A DNA stretch of 64,000 nucleotides, from contig NW_026570368.1 of the NCBI RefSeq assembly GCF_019649055.1, forward strand, positions 62,001-126,000. The letters are read 5' to 3'. How positions within the stretch are numbered: position 1 is the first letter of the stretch; every line of letters starts with the position of its first letter. This stretch comes from Paramacrobiotus metropolitanus (lineage: Eukaryota > Tardigrada > Eutardigrada > Parachela > Macrobiotidae). The notes beneath the pieces are model-generated. The model did not search any database, was not told where the DNA came from, and was given only the letters and a program-made list of their open reading frames with translations. This document shows positions 33,887-45,950 of this stretch, piece by piece. The position numbers and the translations under genes were made by a program.

Positions 33887-34405
33887 ATGAAACGAAAAGT
33901 TCCACGTTCCAAACGGCATCAAAAACGAAAGAAAAACGATGAACAAGTCGCAGGTACAGTCTATTTGAGTGGAACGATAATTCCCGTTATGTTATCTTTC
34001 TCACGCATAAATTTGTACGCGCGTGCTCAGGGAACCCAGACGACACTCTGCAACCAGGCACATCTTCGGATTCACCCAGAACTCGCATGCAACGTCATCG
34101 CCAACGATCTGCAGGAGGAGATACCGACGCAAAGAAGAAAAAAGATAAGTTACGAAAAGCTACCAGACGTGCACAGGAAACCGCTTCGCAGCAGTCTCAG
34201 AGGCGTCGAGATGATCGGAACCGACGTGCGGAAAGAAGAATTCAGGAAACCCGAAGCCAAAGGTCACGGAGATGACAAGGCGACAGAGTTCGCCGTGCAG
34301 CTAAACGAGACCAAGAAACTAGCAGCCAGCGATCACGCCGACTTGCCGCTGACAGACTCAAGCGCGCGGTATCACGCGCAGCAAGATTCGAAGGTGCTCA
34401 GATGA
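33887..34405 (+). CDS. Helitron N-terminal basic region (frame uncertain)
   Basis: Immediately upstream of the main Helitron frame and overlapping it by 4 bases. Arg/Lys/Gln/Glu-rich sequence is shared between two frames: RRAQETASQQSQRRRDDRNR lies in the frame at 34087-34275, and TEFAVQLNETKKLAASDHAD in the frame ending 34405. Helitron proteins often start with such repetitive charged sequence. A one-base shift or short intron probably links it to the main frame. It has no enzymatic motif. Confidence 0.4.
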   Translation: MKRKVPRSKRHQKRKKNDEQVAGTVYLSGTIIPVMLSFSRINLYARAQGTQTTLCNQAHLRIHPELACNVIANDLQEEIPTQRRKKISYEKLPDVHRKPLRSSLRGVEMIGTDVRKEEFRKPEAKGHGDDKATEFAVQLNETKKLAASDHADLPLTDSSARYHAQQDSKVLR

Positions 34406-37400
34406 TCACGCTAGAGAAAAGAATGGCAGAGCTCAAGTGGAACTCGTGTGTTATATGCAGCGAAGGTTGGCCAGGGCTGAAAGTGGATGCACAGAATAGA
34501 TGCTCTCATTGCAAAAAAGGTAACTCAAAATACACAAGGACCAATAATATGGACCCAGGAGATGTACCACCAGAATTAAAAAACTTAACACCATTGGAGG
34601 AACAGCTTATTGCCCGTGTTCACCCGGTGTTGTCTGTTTATAAACTCCAAAGAGGCCAACAGCTGGCTTATTCAGGGAACATTATTAATTTTCGACAGGA
34701 TGTAACCACGTTCGCTAAAAGTTTGCCCCACCATCCTTCAACACTGCTCTCAGTAGTAGTGGTCAACCGGGATGACGCCGACAACTACTCTACATTCAAC
34801 GTATCCGCCAGTAGAGTAAAACGGGCATTAAACTTCCTAAAGCGCAATAACCCGTGGTATAAAGACATCGTTATAAACGAATCAGTTCTGTCACAGCTGC
34901 CGTCCACCGGGAATGCGCATCCGGTATTACCGACTATACAGGTGCCAGCAGGGTTACAGCTTTTAATGGACGATGAAAGGCTGCACGATACTGGTGTTCC
35001 TGTGCTTCACCAAGTAAAGCAGTCGGACCAAATTCGAGATTCCGTTGGAATTGAGCCGCCTACTGTACCATATCCCGAAATGTCCACCCAACCTGTAGAT
35101 GAATTTACTACAGCCGGTTACATTGCCTGCGCATTTCCTTGCCTATTTCCCTCGGGCAAAGCTGACCTTCGCGATTTACGAGAACGAAACCATAAAGTTA
35201 CAGAATCAGAATACTTCAAGCACCTGATGAGGTACAAAGATAGACGGTTTGCATCACACCCGACTTTTCGTTTTTTTGCCCTCAACAGTCTACTGCGATG
35301 GCAGGCTATGAGCATTGGCCAATTATTCGTAAGGAAGAACATCTTCGGGACAGTCACTGTAGCTGAACTCCGCCACAGACTGGAGACATCGCCAGGCTTG
35401 ATAAAGCAGATTACCAGTTTTGGGTCAAACCTCCGTGGCACTCGCTCTTATTGGATGAAACGGAGCGGCGAATTAGTGGATATGGTCCACGACATCGGCA
35501 TGCCCACACTGTTTTTCACGCTATCGGCAGCAGATCTTTACTGGCCGGAATTGATTGACATAATGGCGCCAGATAGTGAGGTCGTAATCGACAATTCCGC
35601 CCAGTCATACACAGAAAGAAACAAATTGCTGCAGAACAACCCAGCTTTAGCAGACTGGTTTTTTGTTGAACGAGCGAAAACCTTCATCCACGACGTTCTA
35701 AAACCGCATTTACACATTGTAGACTACTGGTACCGGTTTGAGTTTCAACACCGGGGGAGCGTCCATCTGCACGGATTACTGTGGCTAGAGGGTGCACCGG
35801 ATACAGCACGACTGAGCGAGATGGCTCCTCAAGAAAGACAGGTTGTCGTGGGCTACTTCGACAAACTGGTTACTTCGATAAATCCCGGCGTTGATAGTCC
35901 ACCATCCAACGTCCATCCATCATCACAGAAGCTGTCTGAAGTAACCGACAGCAAAGCAGACTACATTAGTCTCGTCAATCGGCTAGAACGACACACAATT
36001 TGTAAACTTGGCGCCTGTCTGCGAAAGAAAAATGGACAGCTGGTTTGTCGTTATGAGTTTCCAAAAGATATTAAGGAGCTGTCCGAGTTGCTGGAAATTT
36101 CCAACAAATGGAAACTGGAGCTGAAGCGCAATGATCCCAGAGTTAACCGGCATAACGAATTCACTTTACGAATCTGGCGAGCTAACATTGATTTTTCACC
36201 AATCGTTGACCGGTATGCCGTTTTGAACTACGTTTCCAAATATGCGTCCAAATCTGAGCCTCGATCTGCAACCTACTCCGAAATTCTGCAAAACATTATT
36301 CGCGCAGAAGTCACTGAAGCCGATCTTGGAAGGAAAGCAGTGCAGAAACTTCTGATAAAATCGGTATCTGAACGAGACTACTCAGCGCAAGAATGCTGTC
36401 ACTTGCTACTCGGACATGACCTTTACAGCAGTTCCCGTACGTTTGTTTCAATTGTTCTGAAGTCCGATGAATGGATACCAGTGGCAGACTTGGAAACCGA
36501 AGAAGGTCAAGCAAGTAAGGAGAATAAAACCATTCTTCAAAAGTATTCCGCGCGCCATCCTTCTTTAGAAAATGTTTCTCTTTTGGAAATTGCTCAGCAA
36601 TACACGTGGGTAAAAAACAGTTGGAAGAAACGAATCCGGGGGAAAGAAGCAGTCGTGCGGTTATTTCCCAAGTTACAGTTGACCGAAGAAACTGGCATAA
36701 AAGAAGAATATTACCGTCAGCAAGTACTTCTGCAAATTCCATGGCGGGATCCTTCCATTAATGCAAACGGGCAGTCATGGGAAGAGATATATCAGGAGCA
36801 TCAACTGTTTCCTGAAATTAACGTTCCTGAAGCCGCAGACCAGCAGAATAGTGACAGCAGTGATGAGGAAATTGTTGCCCAAGAACAAGACCATGAGCAA
36901 GACGAATATATGGTGGTACAAGGACTGGGCCCCAGATCTACTTTACCAACCATTGAACTGGGCACACGACAAATCGACCGAGAGACGGACTGGTCAGCAG
37001 CGGCAAATCAATATGAAAATATTGGTGAAATGTGTTCTTTCCTGGAGACGGCTAGACAAAATTCTGACACTGTCGAAGGTCCATCGGCAATGCCTAATGT
37101 CCAGCTATCTGACGAACAGCAAAATGCACTTAATTTTTTCCAACGACAAATAGCAGAGGAAGTGACCGATAAATGCTGCATCGTGCAAGGAAAAGCAGGG
37201 AGCGGAAAATCTGTTCTCCTATCATCGATGCAAAGTGTACTGTGCACAACGCCCGAATATGGAGCCACATCCTATCTTCTACTTGGGCTAACGGGCGTTG
37301 CCGCCGATAACATTAATGGCATCACAATTCATTCTAAGCTCCGAATTCCAGTCAATCGACCTTTCAGAGAACTGGAAGGCGAAGAACTTCATCGTTTTCA

Positions 37401-38586
37401 AGAAGAAATGCTCTGCGTCAAGGTAATTTTAATTGACGAGTTCAGTTTGATTGGGTGCAGCTTACTGGGAAAAGTCGACAAACGGCTGCGGCAAGCAAAA
37501 CCCGATCAAGGGGATCTACCGTTTGGTGGCTTGATAGTCTACCTATTTGGGGATATTAAGCAGCTGCCCCCAGTGTTGGATCATCCACTTTATGGGGACG
37601 GATATAAGAGCGACCTCGCTGACCACGGGCAATTGATCTATCGATCAGCATTCACCAAAGCTTTTATATTCACCACGTCACAGCGTCAGAGCGGAACAGA
37701 ACCTGAACAGGCTCATTTCAGAGATGCACTAGACCGGCTAAGTGTTGGAGAGTCAACCCTGGAAGACTATGACAAAATGATGTCACGCAATTACGGCCTA
37801 CTTCCGGAAGATGAACGAGAGTCATTTAAAACTGCTATTCGGCTATTTACTGAGCGTGAGCCAGCGCGCCAGTACAACATTAAAGCCATCACTGACCTGC
37901 GAATGCCCGTAGCAAAGATTAAAGCCAAACACAATACCAAGGCGGCCGCCAGGGGTAAATACATAGTGTACAACTTATATCTCAACTTCTCAAAATTTGG
38001 TTTCATGCTCTTTTATAGGTAGCGATCAACAAGCTATGGGGGTAGATTCGATACTGTATTTGTCAAGAGGATCTCGTGTTATGCTTAAACGCAACCTGTG
38101 GACGCATAAAGGCCTGGTGAACGGGGCGTTGGGTTTTGTTCGGGACATTATATATGCGCCTGGCACGGCTCCAGACAACTCAATGCCGCTTGCCGTTCTC
38201 GTGGAGTTTGATAAGTTCAAAGGCCCGACATTTGCAAATAACTGCGTACCGATTTGTCCAATAACATCTGAATGGATCGACGGTGGTCAAAGTGCTACCG
38301 CACTCAGTTTCCTCTAGCGTTGTCGTGGGCAATTACTGTTCACAAAGCGCAAGGTATCACCTGCGATCGGGCCGTAGTCCACCTTGGTCTCAAAGAATTC
38401 GCCTCAGGTTTAATCTACGTGGCTCTATCACGTGTCAAGTCATGGAAGAGATTAGCCCTCGAGCCAACTTTTCCGTTTTCCCTCCTCTCCAGTATAAAGA
38501 CAAAAAAAACCACGATTCAGCGAATCAAGGAAGAAGAGCGGTTAAATCGCTTAAAATGGATTTCTTCTAAAACGTTTGTCCCTTAA
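34402..38586 (+). mobile_element. Helitron Rep/helicase, nearly complete, one frameshift
   Basis: The main frame has 1206 codons. In order: a Cys motif (CVICSEGWPG...RCSHC, res. 17-40); Helitron_like_N region (FPCLFPSG, ~250); the HUH nuclease motif FQHRGSVHLHGLLW (~455); the tyrosine motif YVSKYASK (~612); and a Pif1-type helicase with Walker A GKAGSGKS (~930), Walker B VILIDEFSLIG (~1010), GDIKQLPPV (~1055) and TSQRQSG. A 64-bp phase-1 intron (37955-38018, G|GTAAAT..TTATAG) joins it to GVDSILYLSRGSRVMLKRNL. Near 38290 the frame shifts into [20 protein letters not shown] and [12 protein letters not shown], the last helicase motifs, ending 38586. Helitrons copy by rolling circle. One shift apart, the coding potential is intact, so insertion is probably recent. 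5'-TC and 3'-CTRR hairpin ends were not located. Confidence 0.85.
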
Positions 38587-40059
38587 AATAAGTTGCACCA
38601 TACCCAGCTTACAACAACGGAAATGTTAATGTTATGCGAAAGTGCAACCAACCACTGACTGTTTTTTTGCCTAACGAGTCCAAAATTAGTAAAACATATA
38701 GCTTTAATAAGCTGCGCTCCGGTCTGCCAATGCACGCAAAGTGCATTTTCCTAGTAACAATGCATTTGACTTCTGCACATGAAATTGTCTCAACAACTAA
38801 TCTCGTTAAACTCCAAGAGCAACAAGTACTATTCTCTAATTCCAGGCCAACCAGCGCTAGATGATGCGGGGCATTTGCATTACGATCAAGACGGTCGCAC
38901 ATGTTAGTAAGTACGAGTAAAGTACTCTGCAAATAATTGGTACTGATAGTTCACTCGAAAAGTGTACTGCACAGACATCAGCCACCAGCACTGGATGAAT
39001 ATCTTGCGCTTGCCACGATGTGTTGTCTTTTTTATTTATGCCATAAACCCGTGCATAGATGCACTTGTTGGGTTCATATTGCATTGCATAAACGGTTCAC
39101 TTTGCATACGCGCATAAACCTGGCATAAAGTACACTCTATGGATTCGTTTTGCATCCAAATGCACAGACACATAAATACAAAAACCTCGGCAGAGACAAA
39201 CGTAATGGTTTCATTTTGCATAAATGCATAAGCTCGTGCGTAAAGCAATACGAGGTCACCGTTGTGCAACCTTTTACTACCATTGGTACAGTATACCTGC
39301 TCCAGTAATTTCCAAGTTATTCAAATATGCACCGGCATCATGGTTTTGAATTTACATAAATAACTTGAACACTTCACAATCTAGAGCAACTCCGAATCTT
39401 GCACAAGAGTGTTTAAGGCAAATCTTTATAGTGTTTAATGCAGGGAGGTTCTACTGCACGTAACCTCCTATGCAACCTTCGAATTTTATTGGGAAGGAAG
39501 TATTTATGCTGGAGTTTTTTGTGTTTATACAAAATGAACCTACTGCAAGTTATCTATGATCAGGATTATGCATAATGCATAACCCTTAGCACAGATAACC
39601 GCGCGTCTATACTAGGCAGCTCGAATCCCTGTCGGGGATATTGAGCCACGATACAAGTTTGCGCCGCTTGCCTAGTACTACTCCTAACATTTCCCAAGGT
39701 GCAAAGGTTTCTGTTGTAAGTGGGCAAGAAAAAAATATGAATTCATGCTTTTGATACTATTTATCAAGTCATCTCCACAACAAGCAACCCATACGAAGGC
39801 TTTTAAGCAGCTGATAAGAATCAAAACGCTCCATATCAGTGTAATCTACCGCCATGCATATACTTGCATAATCCGCAAGCAACCCCCTTCATTACAGTAC
39901 ATTACTCGGTTAATTTACATTCAATACGCACTGTATAATCACGCCGCTTTTTGAGATTCGCTAATACAGCTGCAGAGTATTGCATCTTAAAACGCAGCCA
40001 GTTTCCGTTTAAGAGTGATATTCTATGCCCTTTTGTTGAAAATTTATACCAGTGTTGAA
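38587..40059. other. Helitron downstream flank and repeats
   Basis: No gene. About 39040-39250 contains diverged repeats built on ttgcataaa...cgtgcataaa words. A 9-bp stem (tactaggca/tgcctagta, 39610-39677) encloses a smaller stem atccc/ggggat. Confidence 0.5.
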
Positions 40060-42419
40060 ATGCATCTTTATGAGAGACCGGATCGTTCTGTGTACTCATC
40101 CACCGCTGTAGATGTCGAGATCGATGGATGGCTGCAGCACGGCCACGTGATTAACATCACCGAGGCTGAAGGTGCCTCGCAGCGTCTGCTCGTCGATTTC
40201 GGAAGTCCGCCACAAAAGCCGGTATTGGTGGAATACGGAAACATCTTTGACTGCTCCGTCCCAAAGGAAGCAGGACTAAGTTGGCTGGAAGAATCTCAAG
40301 AACCCCCGTCAACGTCTCAGGCGGTCGTGGAGGTGCTGCTGCGGGATCACCCCCTTCATCCCTGGCGATGGTATCCTGCCACAATTGTTAAGCGCGTCTC
40401 ACTGGCTTCGGATTACGCTGTAGTGGACGTGATGATGGCTGGGCATCGCTATCGGGAGCTGTTGCCCTCAGAGCAGATCCGGTTGCGGTCGGGTAAAGAC
40501 GAGCTCGAGATACGGAGGCTACTGCCCGGTCATTTCTGTTTCTTCGTAAAGACCGATGGTCCGTATCTTCCTCGGAAATACTTATCGACGGTTACCATTG
40601 AAAAGAAGCGAGCCCAACGCTATAGAATGGGAGAACGGAAGCCCAAACGCCGCTTGCTAGCCATGACTGTGCACCGGCCACGTGGCGATGCGGTGAGCAT
40701 GGTTAATCAGCGACTGGTGAGTCGCTGCAGTTTTCACCCTGTCATGGTAAAACTTTTCACCATGGTTCGATTTGCTTTCTAAGGATGTTAAAACGTTCAG
40801 ACATAAATATGGAAAACAACAATTTTATCCGCACGACAATTATCTTTTCAGAATGTTTTGAGAAATGTTTCAGCACCTAAAATAAGCAAAATTCTGATAA
40901 GCTCGCGCAAGGAAAATGTGTGATCCCAAACTCACGCTTATGCTGAAACTATGAGTGTTAACTCTCGACTTTGAAAGATTTATTTGGTGATTAGAATAAA
41001 AATTTAAATAAACTAAAATAAAGAATAAATTTCTATAAAGAATAAATTTTAATTCTTTACATTTTAAGTCATACAGTCTCCGAACCAGAAAGGATTATGG
41101 AAGATAGAAATCTTATAAGAAAAATAAGTAAGCATCCGCAATTTTGCTTAACTGGATTATTTCAAAACACTGTTCCTCACAGACGCAAAGCGACGACACA
41201 GGGGCTTATGGCGATCAGCTAACCAACAACGCGGTTATCGATGGATACGGTATACCGCTACCGGTAGAGTTACTGAAGGAGATCTTTCTGTCGCTGGACA
41301 CCGTCGACCAGCAGCGTTGTTGCCGCGTTTGTGTACTGTGGGAAGAAATTATTCACACCCCGGAACTGTGTGCCATCGTTCGTGCCAGAGTGATGGACAC
41401 TTTTTATCCGCAAGCGCAGCAGGTTTGGCATCCAGATTACATGGCGTACAGCTGCGTATTCGAGCACATTACCACCGAAACACGCACGATCTGCTTAGAG
41501 ATTCCTCGTTCCAACTACAGAGACAGACGAGAAGGATACGAACCGTCAAATGCGAAAGTCTTCGCGTTGAAGCTCATTCAGGAGATCTTGGACGATGCCG
41601 GTGTTCGCATTGAACGGTTGGTAATGTACCGGCGTTGGCAAGATATTAACCTGAACGGCCATCCTTTCAGTCAACGCCTGCACGACGTGGTCAAACAGTA
41701 TGCCGGTTTCGCGACATGCTGTAAACGCATCGTCTGGGCTGATTGCTACAGGCGCTTCGTCGAAGGTCGTAACAACGAACTTTTCATGAGTTTCCATTTT
41801 CGGCAGACGGCTTTCAACCTGAGCTGCATCGATGTGGCAGATATGTGGGATCGTTTTGAGGAAAACCTATTGCTTAAGAAACCACTGAGTTTATCGCTTC
41901 TGACGCGCTGGACAAACAAGCAAATTAAACTGAAATCTGCGAAACATTGCCTGGAATTGGCGAAGGTATTCCAGTGACCTTAAAACCCACTCAATAATGC
42001 TTTCGAGTATTACATAGGCAAATGGCTTCATTTAAAGATGCGTGACCATTAACGGAGGGTGTGCTTTGCAGATACTGGATATGTATCAGACATGCGATCC
42101 GCGTCCGTTTGCGCACTATTATGCTCAGACGTGGTCTGTAGACAATCTGGTCAGTCTGGAACTGGATAAACTGAATAGAATCTGTTTGTATGCTGTATCT
42201 CGCTATGTGCACTGCGAGCAGGGTGCATCAGCGGAAAACAATCCAGAGGATTCCGACGAGGAAGCCAGCAAAGCCAAGGAAGTAGTCAGAGAATTCAATG
42301 TAGTCGCATTCGGTGAGGAAGCCAATGATGACGCTTGGGATGAGGAATTTAATACTGATTTTTACGACGAGGAACCCAACGAAGAAGTTGACGACTATGA
42401 CAAAGAAATGCAGTACTGA
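40060..42419 (+). CDS. Tudor-like/F-box family, copy D (intact)
   Basis: Three exons, all phase 0: 40060-40716 (donor CTG|GTGAGT), 41183-41965 (acceptor cctcacag, donor AAG|GTATTC) and 42072-42419 (acceptor tttgcag). Together they encode 595 residues. Res. 1-219 hold Tudor/Agenet-like strands: VDVEIDGWLQHGHVINI, LLVDFGSPPQKPVLVEYG, then WRWYPATIVKR and VDVMMAGHRYRELLPSEQIR. The F-box lies at about 243-280 (LPVELLKEIFLSLDTVDQQR, CCRVCVLWEEI). Next come VRIERLVMYRRW, FATCCKRIVWADCY and FNLSCIDVADMWDRFEENLL. The last exon has ILDMYQTCDPRPFAHYYAQT, LDKLNRICLYAVSRY and a Glu/Asp-rich tail. The start is the ATG matching the paralogs' LYE(D)...RSV start region. AATAAA is at 42606. Likely an SCF substrate receptor; Tudor-like folds often bind methylated Lys/Arg, but no aromatic cage is proven here. 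Confidence 0.8.
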
Positions 42420-42605
42420 GTAGATACTGAGGACCGCATTCGAGGCGCTGAGCAGGTTAATTTATATACCGTACGCAATGATGTCTGTTTCTACTCGTAT
42501 CACAGTTTCTTTGCGACAAAGTTATAAAAACGATTCCACAACTTGTATACCATACTGCTAACGCAACTTTCTTTCTGTAAAGTGTGTCACTGGTGTTTTC
42601 TTTTA

Positions 42606-42611
42606 AATAAA
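42606..42611 (+). promoter_or_regulatory. Poly(A) signal AATAAA for copy D
   Basis: AATAAA 187 bp downstream of the copy D stop codon. Confidence 0.5.
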
Positions 42612-44044
42612 ATATGCTTTGGGGTTAACCAGGTCGAGAAGGCGAACGACCGTTGATTGGCAGTTATAAAGGGCTATACGCTGTGCGGCGTCCGATGGCA
42701 CGGAATACGGAATATGAGAACGAGCCACTATTTCGTCGTTTAAATTTGAACAACGAAACGAGGCAAAGAAAAAGCATGCTTGTCATTGCATGTTGCACGT
42801 AACGCGTTAAAAGAACGCGTTAAAAAGATTTGGTAATTCAGAAATCCCTCAAGCACAACTGTATCAAATGTAAGAAGGAAGAAGAAGCAGCTGATGAGCA
42901 GAAAAACTGCATGTATTTTCTTACACGACTCATCACTCTGCTACAGAATAATCACATAATTATTTCATATGTGCTCATCACGCGAAAATGATTGCACGTT
43001 GTTCGGTTTTGCTGATAATGATAGCCTGCACGATCGCCTCTGTGTCAGAATGTATTCTTTGATCGTCAATGTTGTGTTCTTTGAGTCTGGCTCGCATATT
43101 TATTGACTAATTCTATGACATTAGGTGACACATATTATAGGCCGCCAGTCAAGGTTACATTCATTGATATAAAGTTATCACGGCACTACAAACACAATGA
43201 TGCTAAAAATAGCTGACAAAATAGTACAACCTTGCCGCGGCGGCCGCGGATACACCGGTGCTCAACAAGGGAGCGCTTGTAGGCAGAAAACAGGCCTTCT
43301 TACGACGCAGGGAATAATGAAAGGCAGCAATGTCAGCGGAACGAGACCGGGCGTCCGGATGGTATAGGTGTTAATGCAAGTGCCGAATTTCATCAGCAAC
43401 GTAAGATTTTTTTGGATTTACCACATGTGCGAGTACTTCACGTATTTGCTGCATATGGCTTAATTTTACAGCAATTTCAGTGATGTAAAATGTACGATGC
43501 AAACTGGAAGGACTGTAGAGTTTCCAAGATTAAAGCGGGGCGGGGTTCCCGCGACGGGCCTGGTATCCGGCCACCTAACATCCTTCTCGTGAAATGCAGC
43601 AAAATCAAAGAATGTATGACCTTTGGTGTGAATTCATATAGATTTTATCGATTTCTGCATTAATGTTCGAGATTACGGATACTTGTGGAAGCTGTCTAAG
43701 CAAACGATGTCTTTTGTGCTCAGTTGAGAAACTGGACTGGGGAGCCCCTTTACGGGAAGCCAACGGAATGATTGAAAGAAATTTGCTAGAAATTCCAATC
43801 CCTTCTTGCTGTTCTCAGTGAGAATAGCGTCAACTTGCACATTTCGTGGTGTTCCCTTTCAGCCAGTTTTTTTATGCGATGTATATGGGCAGCGACCAAC
43901 TGTGACACAAACTGAATTATTTGGCGGCGGGGGTATGTTGTAGGTCATTTTAGCTTTTTCTTTAACTGCAACTTTAACAGATAACAAGTTTTCCGTTGTT
44001 GCTTTAATGGTTTGTCCTTAGAATGCAGATTCCCCAACCGTTAT
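42612..44044. other. No gene recognised
   Basis: Spacer between two family copies in convergent orientation. Nothing codes convincingly; a short GC-rich patch (gccgcggcggccgcgg) lies near 43234. Confidence 0.4.
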
Positions 44045-45362
44045 TCACCAGAGTCTGAGCCAACCGTGGAATAAATCGCCCAGCGGTGGTTCTCCCACCC
44101 CTGGCACTGGGTCATTCTGGGAGCTTTCACTGTTTCCTGATGAAATGCTGCCCGTTAGCGCCCTTTCGAGGGTGTGGTCTGCCTTCGCTGTCTTCGGAGC
44201 GATAAAATCGTACCCGTCGCTCAAAACGTAGCGCCACAAGGTGTCCAAACAGGGTTTCTTCAAATCATGCACTTCAAGCAAGGGCCCAAGATTGTCCAAT
44301 ATCCAGATTTTAGCGGCATAATGCGCAAACGAACGAGGACCATCGATTTCACATTGCTGTAGACTCTGCAAAGATACAACGTGTACTGCAAAAGACCACA
44401 TTAATTTTACTTTCCGCCACATCATGCCGCTTAAAGCGCTCTGATTTAGTACGTAAGCTGATTTCCTTTATAATCAGTAATACAGTAGAATGCGCACCCA
44501 CGCACAACAGTGCGACAACCGATATGTGCACATACGTGCACAAAGTCCTTTAACGTTAAAATTCTGGGCAGCAGTACTAGTGCTCTGGCGTTCGGCGGAA
44601 CGAGAATCAACGTTCTAGACTGTATGATCAGGCATTTCGAACACGCGGCTGTGATGAAGCCAAAAGCGACACTGACCTTGAGTAGCCGGATGCAGCCATA
44701 TTTGGTTTTCCGGTCAATCGACCTCGCTGTTAACTGCGACACGCTCTTCAAATCCAAAAGATTACCACAGGCCAGGTACTCTTCAGAGCGATTCCAGGGC
44801 AGTTCTTCACCAACGTCATTCAAACAGAAAGCGGCATTGGGAAACTGGAATGAAATATCTTTGGCAGACCACGGATTGCAGTTCTTCCACAGGATCCGGC
44901 CACAGCAAGACTTTAGAGTGAAATACTGCCGCGCTATGTCGTCGAGAAATGCTCTCACCCAACTCTGCCGGATCATCAGTGCCGGCGACACGGAATAAAC
45001 GGCACAACACCAAACGTTCGATGCGGACGCCGGCATATTTTAGGATTTGTTGGATGAACTGGATCGTGGCACCAGCTGGTGTCTGGTGCCGGGTGTTTCC
45101 GCCTCCCTTCAGATCTCGATGATTCCGCAGACAGATTGTTCTGGTAGCGGGAGTGATCTGCTTGAAAATACAGCTGTGGGAAAGGTACGTGGCGATGTAG
45201 TACTCCGCGAATGATGCGCACATGGAGTCATACAAAACAGCGGCAGCGTCACACAAAACTGTTGCGCCACTTGCGGGGAAGCAAGGATGTCGTCCCACAG
45301 CCAACACGTGCGTCGGCAGCGCAGCCGATCGAGAACTTCCAGTGAATGGAAAACTTCCACCA

Positions 45363-45625
45363 AAAGCAGTACGAGGATGAACGCACTCAAACCGACAGCA
45401 AATTTTTTCAGTCAGACCAACCGACAACCACGCATACGGGCAAATTATTTTTTCATATAACAGCCACCCGTGAAAGGAAGGTATCATTTGCACTGTATGC
45501 CTGGAACAGGTGACAGCCATCCGTGGATGGCTGGCAGTCGCTTGCACTATATGCACGGTTGGTCTCGCTGAAAAAATTTACTGTCGGTTTGACTGCGTGC
45601 ATCCTCGTACTGGAAGTAGCAGGCC
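45363..45625. repeat. Inverted duplication of the copy E F-box exon start
   Basis: 45363-45490 and about 45503-45625 are imperfect reverse complements. Shared words, on opposite strands, are ggttggtct, ctgaaaaaattt, ctgtcggttt and catcctcgtactg. The right arm is a plus-strand copy of the exon's 5' border and goes no further into the F-box. The centre is near 45497. Confidence 0.7.
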
Positions 45626-45861
45626 GCCCTCAGGGGCGGTTAACAAAGTGGTGTCGAAGTCGTTCTGGCCGTTTGCGTTAGGGTTTTCGGGTTGGCCATA
45701 AATTGTTTTTTACTGAGAAAAACATATGAAGGCATTGATAAGAAAGTGCCATTACCATGATTACCACTATCACAACCAGGACTGCCTGTTTTCCGTGCCA
45801 TGCCGAGACGGCAATTTAATACCGACTACAATTATGCCCGAAGACAGCTTGCTATTAAGGG

Positions 45862-45950
45862 ACGTGACCCGGTACCTAAGCCCTAAATTCGTATACATCT
45901 ATGGAAACTTTCGTTTCGCGCACTTCCAAACACTTTTTCGGATTAGATTT
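45862..45950. repeat. Solo copy of the 233-1209 element's terminal repeat
   Basis: gacgtgacccggtacctaag followed by tttcgcgcacttccaaacac matches the terminal repeat at 233-325 with moderate divergence. No matching second arm was found nearby. Confidence 0.55.

Noticed and set aside
35118-35441. Minus-strand frames inside the Helitron, such as 35118-35441 and 36311-36742
   Set aside because: They are antisense to conserved Rep/helicase motifs and have no recognisable content; shadows of the real frame.
39036-39269. A coding gene in the Met/Cys-rich minus-strand frame
   Set aside because: The composition comes from the tgcataaa-type repeats, not from a protein-coding pattern.
39610-39677. A true tRNA gene
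   Set aside because: The A- and B-box-like words are too close together and the cloverleaf arms do not pair.
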